This document shows, in pieces, positions 5,964-12,697 of a DNA stretch of 19,338 nucleotides; the stretch's first letter is position 1; every line of letters starts with the position of its first letter. This DNA comes from RSA11 sp965652565 (GTDB lineage Bacteria; Actinomycetota; Thermoleophilia; Solirubrobacterales; 70-9): assembly GCA_965652565.1 (NCBI GenBank), contig CBFGWL010000060.1:1-19338 (forward strand), read 5' to 3'. The notes under the pieces are model-generated. The model searched no databases. It had not been told where the DNA came from and saw nothing but the letters and a program-made list of their open reading frames with translations. The position numbers were made by a program, and so were the translations under genes.

Positions 5964-7172
5964 ATGGCAGTAGCCACCGCGAGCCACGACTTGACCGACG
6001 AGCAGCAGGCCATCATCGAGATGGTCCGGCAGTTCGTCGACAACGAGATCATCCCCGTCGCCGAGGAGTACGACGCCGAGGACAAGTTCCCCGAGCCGAT
6101 CGTCGAGCAGATGAAGGAGCTCGGGCTCTTCGGCGTCACGATCCCCGAGGAGTACGGGGGCATGGGCCTCGACCTGACGACGTACGCGATGATCGTCGAG
6201 GAGCTCTCGCGCGGCTGGATCTCGATCTCCGGCGTCGTCAACACCCACTTCATCGGTTCGTACCTGCTGATGAAGTTCGGCACCGACGAGCAGAAGCAGT
6301 ACTTCCTGCCGAAGATGGCCACGGGCGAGATCCGTGCGGCCTTCTCGCTTTCCGAGCCCGAGGTCGGCTCCGACGTGCAGGGCATCAAGACCACCGCGAG
6401 CCTCGGCGACGACGGCAAGTGGGAGATCAACGGCCAGAAGATGTGGGTCACCAACGGGCTCGGCTCCGGCGTCGTGTTCGTGCTCGTGAAGACCGACCCC
6501 AAGGCCGATCCGCCCTACCGCGGCATGACCTGCTTCATCACCGAGAAGGAGCCGTGGGCGGAGAAGAACACCGGCGATTTCGCCGGCCTCGAGATCCCGC
6601 CGAAGATCAAGAAGATGGGCTACAAGGGCGTCGAGTCCACCGAGCTCGTCTACAACGGCTACCGCTGCCCGCCCGAGCGCATCCTCGGCGGGGAGGAGGG
6701 CCTCGGCCAGGGCTTCAAGCAGATGATGGACGCGCTCGAGGTGGGCCGCGTGAACGTGGCCGCCCGCGGCGTCGGCATCGCCCAGCGCGCCCTCGAGCTC
6801 GCCCTGCGCTACGCCCAGGAGCGCAAGACCTTCGGCAAGCCGATCGCCGCGCACCAGGCGATCCAGTTCAAGCTCGCCGACATGGCCACGAAGATCGAGG
6901 CCGCGCGTCTCGTGACCCGGAAGGCGGCGCGCATGAAGGACGCCGGCGAGCGCTCCGACCTGGAGGCCGGGATGGCGAAGCTGCTCGCGTCGGAGACCGG
7001 CAAGGAATGCGTCGAGGAGGCCTTCCGCATTCACGGCGGGTACGGCTACTCGAAGGAGTACGAGATCGAGCGCCTGTACCGCGACGCGCCCCTGCTGTTG
7101 ATCGGCGAGGGCACTTCCGAGATCCAGCGCATGGTCATCGGCAAGAAGCTTCTGGAGCGCAACAGAATCTGA
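5964..7172 (+). CDS. Acyl-CoA dehydrogenase, possibly methylsuccinyl-CoA dehydrogenase
   Basis: A FAD-dependent acyl-CoA dehydrogenase of 402 residues, the standard length. It has the N-terminal helical domain (about 1-122), the beta domain with AAFSLSEPEVGSD (125-137) and MWVTNG (160-165), and the C-terminal helical domain with ARGVGIAQRALELALRYAQERKTFGKPI and the catalytic-base region IHGGYGYSKEYEIER, where E365 aligns with Glu376 of medium-chain dehydrogenases. It oxidises an acyl-CoA to the 2,3-enoyl-CoA, passing electrons to ETF. Its place between malyl-CoA lyase and MaoC genes, with meaA nearby, suggests (2S)-methylsuccinyl-CoA as substrate; the sequence alone cannot exclude butyryl-CoA or other short acyl-CoAs. 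It lacks the long N-terminal extension of proteobacterial Mcd. GAGAGAGGA precedes the ATG. Confidence 0.9.
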   Translation: MAVATASHDLTDEQQAIIEMVRQFVDNEIIPVAEEYDAEDKFPEPIVEQMKELGLFGVTIPEEYGGMGLDLTTYAMIVEELSRGWISISGVVNTHFIGSYLLMKFGTDEQKQYFLPKMATGEIRAAFSLSEPEVGSDVQGIKTTASLGDDGKWEINGQKMWVTNGLGSGVVFVLVKTDPKADPPYRGMTCFITEKEPWAEKNTGDFAGLEIPPKIKKMGYKGVESTELVYNGYRCPPERILGGEEGLGQGFKQMMDALEVGRVNVAARGVGIAQRALELALRYAQERKTFGKPIAAHQAIQFKLADMATKIEAARLVTRKAARMKDAGERSDLEAGMAKLLASETGKECVEEAFRIHGGYGYSKEYEIERLYRDAPLLLIGEGTSEIQRMVIGKKLLERNRI

Positions 7173-7177
7173 CCGGC

Positions 7178-7202
7178 CACAAGGCGAACCGCCTCGTTTG
7201 TG
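7178..7202 (+). terminator. Possible terminator after the acyl-CoA dehydrogenase
   Basis: CACAA (7178-7182) and GGCG (7183-7186) can pair with CGCC (7190-7193) and TTGTG (7198-7202) around an AAC loop, starting 5 bp after the stop codon. The second arm includes a short T run. Confidence 0.45.
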
Positions 7203-7283
7203 CATACGCCTCGCCTTCGGCGGGAACGGGCTGACGAGCGCTGGCCAAGCCCCACGTTCGTTCAACCCACGGAGGTACCCCAC

Positions 7284-7805
7284 ATGTCAAAGAAACTCCT
7301 GCTCCTGCCCGCGCTGCTCGTCAGCGTCCTGCTGCTCGCGTCATGCGGCGGCGACGACGACGGCGGGAACGGCAACGGCGGCGAGGCGCTGAGCGCCGAG
7401 GAGTACTCGCAGCAGGTGAGCGATGAGATGGCGAGCTTCGAGCAGGAGTTCCGCGAGCTCGGCGAGGCCGCCGCGAACCCCGAGGACGCCGACGACTACA
7501 TCGCGGCCGTCGAGGACGTCCAGGGCCGCCTGACCCAGACCGCGGACACGCTCGACGGCATCGAGCCGCCCGAGGAAGCCGAGGACATCCACGCGCGTCT
7601 CACGCAGGCGTTCCGCGACCTCGAGGTCGCCTACGGCGGCATCGTCGAGGCGGTCGAGAGCGAGGATCAGGAACAGATCGGCAACGCCGTCAGCGAGTTG
7701 CAGTCGGCCACCGAGAAGTTCCAGACCGAGGTGAGCGAAATCGCCACCGAGTCAGAGGAAGCGGGCGTTCCGATCGAGAACCTCGCGCCGTCCTCCTCCG
7801 AATAG
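7284..7805 (+). CDS. Secreted lipoprotein, unknown function, predicted helical
   Basis: A 173-residue protein with a clear lipoprotein signal: MSKK, hydrophobic LLLLPALLVSVLLLAS and the lipobox LLASC with the lipidated Cys at 21, followed by an acidic/Gly-rich linker (GGDDDGGNGNGGE). The rest (~35-165) is strongly acidic and looks helical, probably a coiled-coil bundle. It would sit on the outer face of the membrane. I do not recognise a family; such acidic helical lipoproteins are common in actinobacteria. The ATG at 7284 is chosen because GGAGG (7271-7275) lies 8 bases upstream and the signal peptide begins there; in-frame upstream starts would add a non-signal-like extension. Confidence 0.82.
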   Translation: MSKKLLLLPALLVSVLLLASCGGDDDGGNGNGGEALSAEEYSQQVSDEMASFEQEFRELGEAAANPEDADDYIAAVEDVQGRLTQTADTLDGIEPPEEAEDIHARLTQAFRDLEVAYGGIVEAVESEDQEQIGNAVSELQSATEKFQTEVSEIATESEEAGVPIENLAPSSSE

Positions 7806-7816
7806 CCGCCGGGGCG

Positions 7817-7822
7817 TAGGAT
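7817..7822 (+). promoter_or_regulatory. Candidate -10 box (TAGGAT) for a leaderless transcript
   Basis: TAGGAT ends 7 bases before the GTG start at 7830, the geometry expected if the transcript begins at the start codon. There is no Shine-Dalgarno between. The same hexamer occurs in similar positions before two other genes in this window. Confidence 0.5.
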
Positions 7823-7829
7823 CTCGCTC

Positions 7830-8192
7830 GTGGCTTCCACGAGCGAGATCATCGCCCAGGCCGTCGAGCGCTTCCAGCAGGAGGTCTCGGCGCTCAGCAA
7901 GCTCAAGCTCGTCTTCGGCCTGGAGCTCAAGGGCCGTGGCGACACGCAGCTCTACCGAGTCGAGGTCCCCGGCCCGAAGGTGAGCAAGGGCTACGCCGAC
8001 GATGAGCGCCTGCATCTGGCGATCCCGCGCGCGAACTTCAACGAGCTCGCGAAGGACGGCGGGGTCTCCGACTGGCGGCAGGCGTACGAGCGCGGGCAGC
8101 TGAGGGTCGAGGGCGACCCCCAGATCCAAAGGCTGATCGCACAGGTCATCGAGCGCCACGAGGCGCGCGCCAAGCTGCGCAAGGCGCGCTGA
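7830..8192 (+). CDS. Small conserved-looking protein of unknown function
   Basis: A 120-residue protein with no signal peptide or membrane segment, starting at GTG 7830. An N-terminal helix (SEIIAQAVERFQQEVSALSKL) is followed by probable beta strands (KLVFGLELKGRGDTQLYRVEVPGPKVSKGYADDERLHLAIPRANFNEL) and a C-terminal helical part (GDPQIQRLIAQVIERHEARAKLRKAR). The pattern of strands ending in 'RGQLRVEGDPQIQRLI' faintly resembles SCP2-like lipid-carrier domains, but I do not claim membership. It lies 24 bp after the lipoprotein gene and has its own likely leaderless promoter. A GC-rich hairpin follows its stop. Confidence 0.7.
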   Translation: MASTSEIIAQAVERFQQEVSALSKLKLVFGLELKGRGDTQLYRVEVPGPKVSKGYADDERLHLAIPRANFNELAKDGGVSDWRQAYERGQLRVEGDPQIQRLIAQVIERHEARAKLRKAR

Positions 8193-8196
8193 GCCC

Positions 8197-8218
8197 GGGC
8201 GGCGCGCGCGCCGCGCCC
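8197..8218 (+). terminator. GC-rich hairpin after the small unknown gene
   Basis: The 12-bp palindrome at 8201-8212 (GGCGCGCGCGCC) is enclosed by GGGC (8197-8200) and GCCC (8215-8218), with a 2-base bulge. It begins 4 bp after the stop codon. No U-tract. Confidence 0.45.
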
Positions 8219-8249
8219 TCACCCGTGGGACGAGCCCTGCGCGCCTGGA

Positions 8250-8255
8250 TAGGGT
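8250..8255 (+). promoter_or_regulatory. Candidate -10 box (TAGGGT) of the eRF1-like gene
   Basis: TAGGGT lies 29 bases before the ATG at 8285, leaving a short leader that contains GAGGAGG (8274-8280) four bases ahead of the start. No clear -35 element. Confidence 0.4.
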
Positions 8256-8284
8256 GGTCGGTAAACCCCGACCGAGGAGGATCG

Positions 8285-9451
8285 ATGGCAGACGTGCGGT
8301 TGGATCTGGCGACCGTCCGCGAGCTCGCTGGGCACCCCGCTCCGGACGGATTTCTCTCGATCTATGTGGACGCTGCGTCGGGGCGGGGCGCCGGCCTGCG
8401 CGACGCGGCGATCGAGCTAAAGAACCGCCTGAGTGAGCTGGAGCGCAACCTCGCCGAGGACGGGAGCGTGCGCGTCGCGCAGCTGCGCAAGACGATCGAG
8501 AGCCTCGCGCCCGAGATCGAGCGCCTGACCGACCCCACCTTGCCAGGGCGCGGCCGCGCCCTGTTCGCGCCGCTCGGCAAGGGCGCGACGATGCGCTTCA
8601 ACAGCCAGATGCGGCTGCCGAACCGCGTGGTCTACGAGGAGAGCGCGTTCGTCCATCCGTTGCTCGAGCTCCTCGACGAGGGCCAGCCCACCGGCGTCGT
8701 GATCGCCGCCGAGGACGAGGCCGCGGTGTACGAGTGGCGGCTCGGCGAACTCGAGGAGCTCGCCCGGGTCACGGCTTCGGAGAGCCTCGAAGCTCCCCAC
8801 GAGCGCTCCGGACCGGTGAGCATGAGCTCCCAGCGCCGCGCCACGACGCCGGCGCGCGAGCAGCGCCAGGCGCGCGAGCGCGACCGGGCCCACCACCTCG
8901 TGCGCCGCGTCTGCGCCGACGCCGCCCGCTTGGCGGCCGAGCGAGGCTGGGAGCGGATCGCCGTGAGCGGCGGCGAGCGCCTCACGGACCCACTGGCCGA
9001 AGAGCTGGCTGGCAAGGTTCCCGCGGTGGTCCGCGACCGGCGGAACCTGGCCGGGGTCGCGCACCAGGAGCTCGCGGAGAAGCTCACCGAGGTGCTGAGC
9101 GAGGACCATCGCGAGCGCGAGCGCGAGCTACTGCGCAAGGTCTCCGACGCCGCGCACACCGGGAAGGGCACACTCGGCCTCTCCGACGTGCTCGGCGCGC
9201 TCAACGAGGGCCGCGTGAGCCATCTCGTCTACGACCCGCACGTGCGCTACGTCGGCACGGTCGGCGACGACGGCAGGCTCTACCCGCCCGGCGAGGCCCC
9301 GCCCGGGGGAGGGGAGGCGACCGAGGAGACGAGGTTGACCGAGCGCCTCGTCGAGCGCGCCCTCGCCACCGACGCGCGCGTCTCGCCCGTCGAGGATGCC
9401 GCCCAGGAGCTGCCCGACGCGCAAGGGATCGGGGCCCTGTTGCGTTGGTAG
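8285..9451 (+). CDS. Bacterial eRF1-like protein (baeRF/Vms1-like family)
   Basis: A 388-residue cytosolic protein. From memory the layout matches bacterial/archaeal relatives of eukaryotic release factor 1: an N-terminal domain (LRELAGHPAPDGFLSIYVDA-like opening), a long helix (~40-82), a central domain with GVVIAAEDEAAVYEWRLGELEELARV (~137-162), then a loop and Arg-rich helix, an L7Ae-like C-terminal domain (WERIAVSGGERL ... VSHLVYDP), and the common C-terminal GIGALLRW. Relatives include Vms1/ANKZF1, which release peptides from stalled ribosomes. The loop where eRF1 has GGQ here reads SGPVSMSSQRR (175-185), so Gln183 is kept without the GG. Function is inferred only; ribosome rescue or RNA binding are possibilities. 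ATG 8285 has GAGGAGG upstream; it overlaps the amidase by 7 bases. Confidence 0.72.
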   Translation: MADVRLDLATVRELAGHPAPDGFLSIYVDAASGRGAGLRDAAIELKNRLSELERNLAEDGSVRVAQLRKTIESLAPEIERLTDPTLPGRGRALFAPLGKGATMRFNSQMRLPNRVVYEESAFVHPLLELLDEGQPTGVVIAAEDEAAVYEWRLGELEELARVTASESLEAPHERSGPVSMSSQRRATTPAREQRQARERDRAHHLVRRVCADAARLAAERGWERIAVSGGERLTDPLAEELAGKVPAVVRDRRNLAGVAHQELAEKLTEVLSEDHRERERELLRKVSDAAHTGKGTLGLSDVLGALNEGRVSHLVYDPHVRYVGTVGDDGRLYPPGEAPPGGGEATEETRLTERLVERALATDARVSPVEDAAQELPDAQGIGALLRW

Positions 9452-10611
9452 ATCCCACCTCCGAGCAGCCGGGCGGCGCGCGAACGCGCGCCCCCGGCCT
9501 GCCCGGTATCTGGATCACCCGCCTGGATGACGCCGAGCCCGGGCGCCGCTTGGCGGTGAAGGATCTCTTCGACACGGCCGGCGTGCGTACGACCTACGGA
9601 TCCGCGGTGTTCCGCGAGCACGTCCCCGAGCGCACCGCGACCGCCGTCGAGCGCCTCGAGGCCGCCGGCTGGCACACCGTCGGCAAGACGAACCTGCACG
9701 AGTTCGCCTACGGGATCACGTCCCACAACGAGCACTTCGGGGACGTCCCGAACCCGCGCTTTCCGGGGCGCGTCGCGGGCGGCTCGAGCGGCGGCAGCGC
9801 GGCAGCGCTTGCGACGGGCGAGGCGGACCTGGCTCTGGGGACCGACACCGGCGGCTCGATCCGGATCCCGGCGGCGTGCTGCGAGGTGGTGGGCTTCAAG
9901 CCCTCTTTCGGGCTCGTCCCGTTGGACGGATGCTTCCCGCTCGCCCCGAGCTTCGATCACGCCGGGCCGCTCGCGAACGACGTCGCGACCTGCATTGACG
10001 CGATGCGCGCGCTGGCGCCGGAGCTGGCGGGGCCCGTCGCCCGCTCGCTCGCCGATCTGGAGATCGGCGTCGCCTGGCTGGAGGCCGCCGAAGCGCCGGT
10101 CGCCGCGGCCGTCGAGGCGGCGCTCGAGCGCCTGCCGCGCATACGCCCGCTCGAGCTGCCGCGGCCGGTTGGCGTCCTGCCCGCGTTTCACCGCGAGGTG
10201 GCCGAGGTGCACCGCGACCTGTACGCGGAGCGTCGCGAGGACTACGGACACGCGGTGGGCCTGAGGGTCGCAACGAGCCTCGACGTCGACGATGAGCTGG
10301 CCGGCTCCGCGCGCGAGGCGCGGGAGGCCTACCGCCACGCCTTCGCCGACGCGATCGACAAGGTCGATCTCGTCGTGGTGCCCACGCTCCCCGTCGTGCC
10401 GCCGCCCCTCAGCATCGACGAGCTCTCGGTACGCGATCGGCTCACCGAGAACACGTTCCCGTTCAACGCCGTGGGCGCGCCCGCGCTCGCGCTGCCGGCG
10501 GGCCGCACCCACGACGGGTTGCCCGTGTCCCTGCAGCTCGTCGGCCGGCCCGGCGACGACGCGCTCGTGCTCGGCGCGGGGCTTTCAATCGAGCGCGCGC
10601 TCGCGGAGTGA
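9445..10611 (+). CDS. Amidase (amidase signature family)
   Basis: A 388-residue amidase-signature enzyme, hydrolysing an amide bond. The Ser-cisSer-Lys triad is visible: K39 in LAVKDLFDT, cis-Ser S114 in AGGSSGGSAA, and nucleophile S138 in GTDTGGSIRIPA; the 24-residue spacing between the two Ser is that of the family. The C-terminal NAVGAPALALPAG...GLPVSLQLVGRPGDDALVL is also typical. It is shorter than GatA (~480 aa), and no GatB/GatC genes are nearby, so it is unlikely to be the tRNA amidotransferase subunit; the substrate is unknown. The best start is TTG 9445, overlapping the end of the eRF1-like gene, which implies translational coupling; the open frame extends far upstream only as a shadow of that gene. 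Confidence 0.9.
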   Translation: MVDPTSEQPGGARTRAPGLPGIWITRLDDAEPGRRLAVKDLFDTAGVRTTYGSAVFREHVPERTATAVERLEAAGWHTVGKTNLHEFAYGITSHNEHFGDVPNPRFPGRVAGGSSGGSAAALATGEADLALGTDTGGSIRIPAACCEVVGFKPSFGLVPLDGCFPLAPSFDHAGPLANDVATCIDAMRALAPELAGPVARSLADLEIGVAWLEAAEAPVAAAVEAALERLPRIRPLELPRPVGVLPAFHREVAEVHRDLYAERREDYGHAVGLRVATSLDVDDELAGSAREAREAYRHAFADAIDKVDLVVVPTLPVVPPPLSIDELSVRDRLTENTFPFNAVGAPALALPAGRTHDGLPVSLQLVGRPGDDALVLGAGLSIERALAE

Positions 10612-10634
10612 AGCGAAGCGGGCTCCGGGTTCTT

Positions 10635-10656
10635 CATACTCCTCCGCCGGGAGGAG
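10635..10656 (+). promoter_or_regulatory. Candidate -10 box and leader hairpin before the MaoC gene
   Basis: CATACT (10635-10640) is a possible -10 box. It overlaps a 7-bp hairpin, CTCCTCC (10639-10645) with GGAGGAG (10650-10656), loop GCCG. The hairpin's second arm is a Shine-Dalgarno-like sequence, but the functional ribosome-binding site is probably AAGGGA (10671-10676), 3 bases from the ATG at 10680. Confidence 0.35.
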
Positions 10657-10679
10657 CCGGAACTTCTAGGAAGGGATAG

Positions 10680-11207
10680 ATGAGCGACACCGAAAACCAC
10701 GAGCTGATTACCGACCAGGCCGGCCGCGAGGCGTCCGGCGCCCACCGTTACGGCCGCTACCTCGAGGAGTTCGAGGTCGGCGCGGTCTACAAGCACTGGC
10801 CCGCCAAGACGGTCACCGAGGCGGACGACCACCTCTTCTGCCTGCTGACCATGAACCACCACCCCCTGCACATCAACGACGAGTACGCGAAGAGCTCCCA
10901 GCAGGGGCAGAACGTGGTCGTCGGGCCGCTGGTCTACTCGCTCGCGCTCGGCATGTCCGTCAGCGACGTCTCCGGCAAGGCGATCGCGAACCTCGCCACC
11001 GAGGAGCTCAGCCACCCGAACCCGGTCTTCCACGGCGACACCCTCTACGCCGAGTCCGAGGTGCTCGAGGTGCGGCCGTCGAAGTCGAAGCCCGATCGCG
11101 GCGTGGTGAAGGTCCACACGCGCGTCTACAAGCAGACGGGCGACCTCGTCGCCGAGTTCAAGCGCGCCGTGCTGGTGCCCAAGCAGAACCCCGGCTCCGA
11201 GGACTGA
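10680..11207 (+). CDS. MaoC-like hydratase, probable mesaconyl-CoA (beta-methylmalyl-CoA) hydratase
   Basis: A 175-residue single hot-dog protein of the MaoC/(R)-hydratase family. After a polar N-terminus comes GRYLEEFEVGAVYKHWPAKTVTEADDHLF (25-53), the usual 'FxxGxxxxxxxxxVTExDxxxF' start, then the hydratase loop MNHHPLHIN (58-66), followed by VVVGPLVYSLALGMSV and a C-terminal beta sheet. His64 is the catalytic His; the Asp of the canonical DxNPxH is Asn59 here. Actinobacterial ethylmalonyl-CoA clusters carry a short MaoC protein next to malyl-CoA lyase and meaA genes, so hydration of mesaconyl-CoA to beta-methylmalyl-CoA is the most likely role (inference from context). Other MaoC enzymes act on enoyl-CoA, so the substrate is not proven. 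It follows the amidase gene by 68 bp. A strong hairpin follows the stop. Confidence 0.88.
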   Translation: MSDTENHELITDQAGREASGAHRYGRYLEEFEVGAVYKHWPAKTVTEADDHLFCLLTMNHHPLHINDEYAKSSQQGQNVVVGPLVYSLALGMSVSDVSGKAIANLATEELSHPNPVFHGDTLYAESEVLEVRPSKSKPDRGVVKVHTRVYKQTGDLVAEFKRAVLVPKQNPGSED

Positions 11208-11215
11208 GCTTCCGC

Positions 11216-11252
11216 GTACGCGCGCGCGGCGGCACGGGCCGCGCGTGCGTAC
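11216..11252 (+). terminator. Hairpin terminator after the MaoC gene
   Basis: A 15-bp stem: GTACGCGCGCGCGGC (11216-11230) pairs with GCCGCGCGTGCGTAC (11238-11252), with a single G-T wobble and a 7-base loop. It starts 9 bp after the stop. No U-tract. Confidence 0.7.
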
Positions 11253-11297
11253 CGACAACCCAAACCGGCTGCTCCCGCTCCACCGCAGGGGCTCGGC

Positions 11298-11327
11298 TTG
11301 CCAGGCGACCTTCGTTCCGATTAGGGT
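11298..11327 (+). promoter_or_regulatory. Promoter of the ELWxTNG repeat gene
   Basis: TTGCCA (11298-11303) and TAGGGT (11322-11327) are separated by 18 bp, a sensible sigma-70-type arrangement, about 42 bases upstream of the ATG at 11370. This is the only promoter in the window for which I can see both boxes. Confidence 0.5.
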
Positions 11328-11350
11328 GGCTCGGAAGACGACGTCCATGG

Positions 11351-11365
11351 GGGGGTCAGGGGTGA
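11351..11365 (+). repeat. 15-bp direct repeat, left copy, at the ribosome-binding site
   Basis: GGGGGTCAGGGGTGA is identical to 12668-12682. With the following bases it can fold as GGGGTCA / TGACCTC around a GGGG loop. AGGGGTGA, its right half, is also the likely Shine-Dalgarno for the ATG at 11370. Confidence 0.6.
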
Positions 11366-11369
11366 CCTC

Positions 11370-12659
11370 ATGCGGAATCAACGGGACGGCGCGGCGCCGG
11401 CGATGCGACGGGGCGGCGTCAGCGTGTCACGCGGTTGGGCGATGGCCGGGCTCGCGGCGATGCTGGTTTCAGCGGCGATCCTGGCGACGCCGCGCGCGGA
11501 CGCCTTCGAGTGGTCCGGAAAGCTGGGCTCGAAGCTCTTCTTCGGCGCGGCCGACCCGGAGCATGGCTGCGAGCTCTGGGCGACCAACGGCAAGAAGCGC
11601 GGCACGCGCCTTCTCCGGGATCTCGACGGAGGCCCCGGGAGTTCGATTCCCTACTCGTTCGCCCGGCTCGGCAAGCGGCTCTATTTCCAGGCTGGCGACA
11701 GCACCGCCGGGTATGAGCTCTGGACCACGAACGGCACCAGGCAGGGCACCAAGCTGTTCAAGGACATCGCCCCCGGGATCAGCTCATCGAATCCCTACGA
11801 CATCACGAAGTTCGGCAAGCGGCTCTTCTTCTCCGCGGCGGATGGGACGGGCGATGTCGAGCTCTGGGTGACGAACGGCAAGCGCCGTGGCACAAAGCGC
11901 TTCAAGAATCTGAGCCTCGGCACCAGCAGCTACCCGGACGCCTTCGCCAGCCTCGGCAAGCGTCTCTTCTTCGCGGCGTTCGATGACGAGGCCGGCACTG
12001 AGGTCTGGGTCACCGACGGCAGCCGCAAGGGCACCAGGCTCTTCAAGGACCTGGTTCCGGACCTGGCCAGCTCCTACCCGGATCAATTCACCAGGCTCGG
12101 CAAGCGCCTGGTATTCACTGCCGAGGACGAGGCGCACGGGCGCGAGCTCTGGGTGACCAACGGAACCCGGAAGGGCACGCGCCTGCTCAAGGACATCAGC
12201 CGGGGGCCCACGTCCTCGTATCCCGGCGATCCGATCAGCTTTCGCGGTCGCCTGTTCTTCGGGGCCGAGGGCGAGGACGGCAGACAGCTGTGGGTCACGG
12301 ACGGGACGCGCAAGGGAACCCGGTTGCTGAAGACCATCAATCCGGGCGGACACGCGTACCCCTGGGGCTTCATGAAGGTCGGCAAGCGCTTGGTGTTCTC
12401 CGCGGACGACGGCGTTCGAGGCGATGAGCTCTGGGTGACGAACGGCAAGCGGTCCGGGACGAAGCTGCTCAAGAACATCGTCCCGGGCGCCCCCGGCAGC
12501 CGCCCGGGCCCGATCGGGCGGCTCGGGCACCGCGCCTACTTCGCGGTCGCGTCCGGCTCGTCCGGGTACGAGGTCTGGGTGACGAACGGCAAGCAGAAGG
12601 GCACGCAGCGGTTCAAGCGCCTCCCGGAGGGTGTGCTGCCGCTCTGTGGGGTGGCCTGA
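11370..12659 (+). CDS. Secreted protein with eight ELWxTNG repeats, likely beta-propeller
   Basis: A 429-residue exported protein: a basic N-terminus (MRNQRDGAAPAMRRGG), a hydrophobic stretch (~22-41, GWAMAGLAAMLVSAAILATP) and a cleavage site near ADAF (~45). The mature part is eight tandem units of about 45-47 residues, each with consensus '(E/Q)LWVTNGxxxGTxLxKDIxPGxxSSxPxxFxxLGKRLxFxA'. This is the 'ELWxTDGTxxGT' repeat of bacterial surface proteins, and eight such units suggest a propeller. The first strand (LGSKLFFGAAD) precedes the first ELW unit, so blades may close by a circular overlap. No enzyme motif is visible; adhesion or a structural role is possible. Two later Met codons (12 and 25) are weaker starts; ATG 11370 has AGGGGTGA upstream. 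The gene is bracketed by a 15-bp direct repeat. Confidence 0.85.
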   Translation: MRNQRDGAAPAMRRGGVSVSRGWAMAGLAAMLVSAAILATPRADAFEWSGKLGSKLFFGAADPEHGCELWATNGKKRGTRLLRDLDGGPGSSIPYSFARLGKRLYFQAGDSTAGYELWTTNGTRQGTKLFKDIAPGISSSNPYDITKFGKRLFFSAADGTGDVELWVTNGKRRGTKRFKNLSLGTSSYPDAFASLGKRLFFAAFDDEAGTEVWVTDGSRKGTRLFKDLVPDLASSYPDQFTRLGKRLVFTAEDEAHGRELWVTNGTRKGTRLLKDISRGPTSSYPGDPISFRGRLFFGAEGEDGRQLWVTDGTRKGTRLLKTINPGGHAYPWGFMKVGKRLVFSADDGVRGDELWVTNGKRSGTKLLKNIVPGAPGSRPGPIGRLGHRAYFAVASGSSGYEVWVTNGKQKGTQRFKRLPEGVLPLCGVA

Positions 12660-12667
12660 TGAAGGGA

Positions 12668-12682
12668 GGGGGTCAGGGGTGA
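12668..12682 (+). repeat. 15-bp direct repeat, right copy
   Basis: Identical to 11351-11365 and lying 8 bp after the stop of the ELWxTNG gene. Here it continues into TCCCC, so GGGGTCA and TGA(T)CCCC can form a hairpin around GGGG. It may act as a terminator between this gene and the convergent flavin oxidoreductase gene. Confidence 0.6.
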
Positions 12683-12697
12683 TCCCCGTAAACCGGC

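Noticed and set aside
5532..7283. 583-codon open frame on the minus strand opposite the GNAT and acyl-CoA dehydrogenase genes
   Set aside because: It is a low-complexity Leu/Arg/Gly/Asp-rich translation produced by the high-GC codon bias of the + strand genes, which show clear family motifs.
8734..9444. Upstream extension of the amidase frame
   Set aside because: The extra residues are Arg/Gly/Ala-rich and overlap the well-supported eRF1-like gene; amidase homology starts after 9445.
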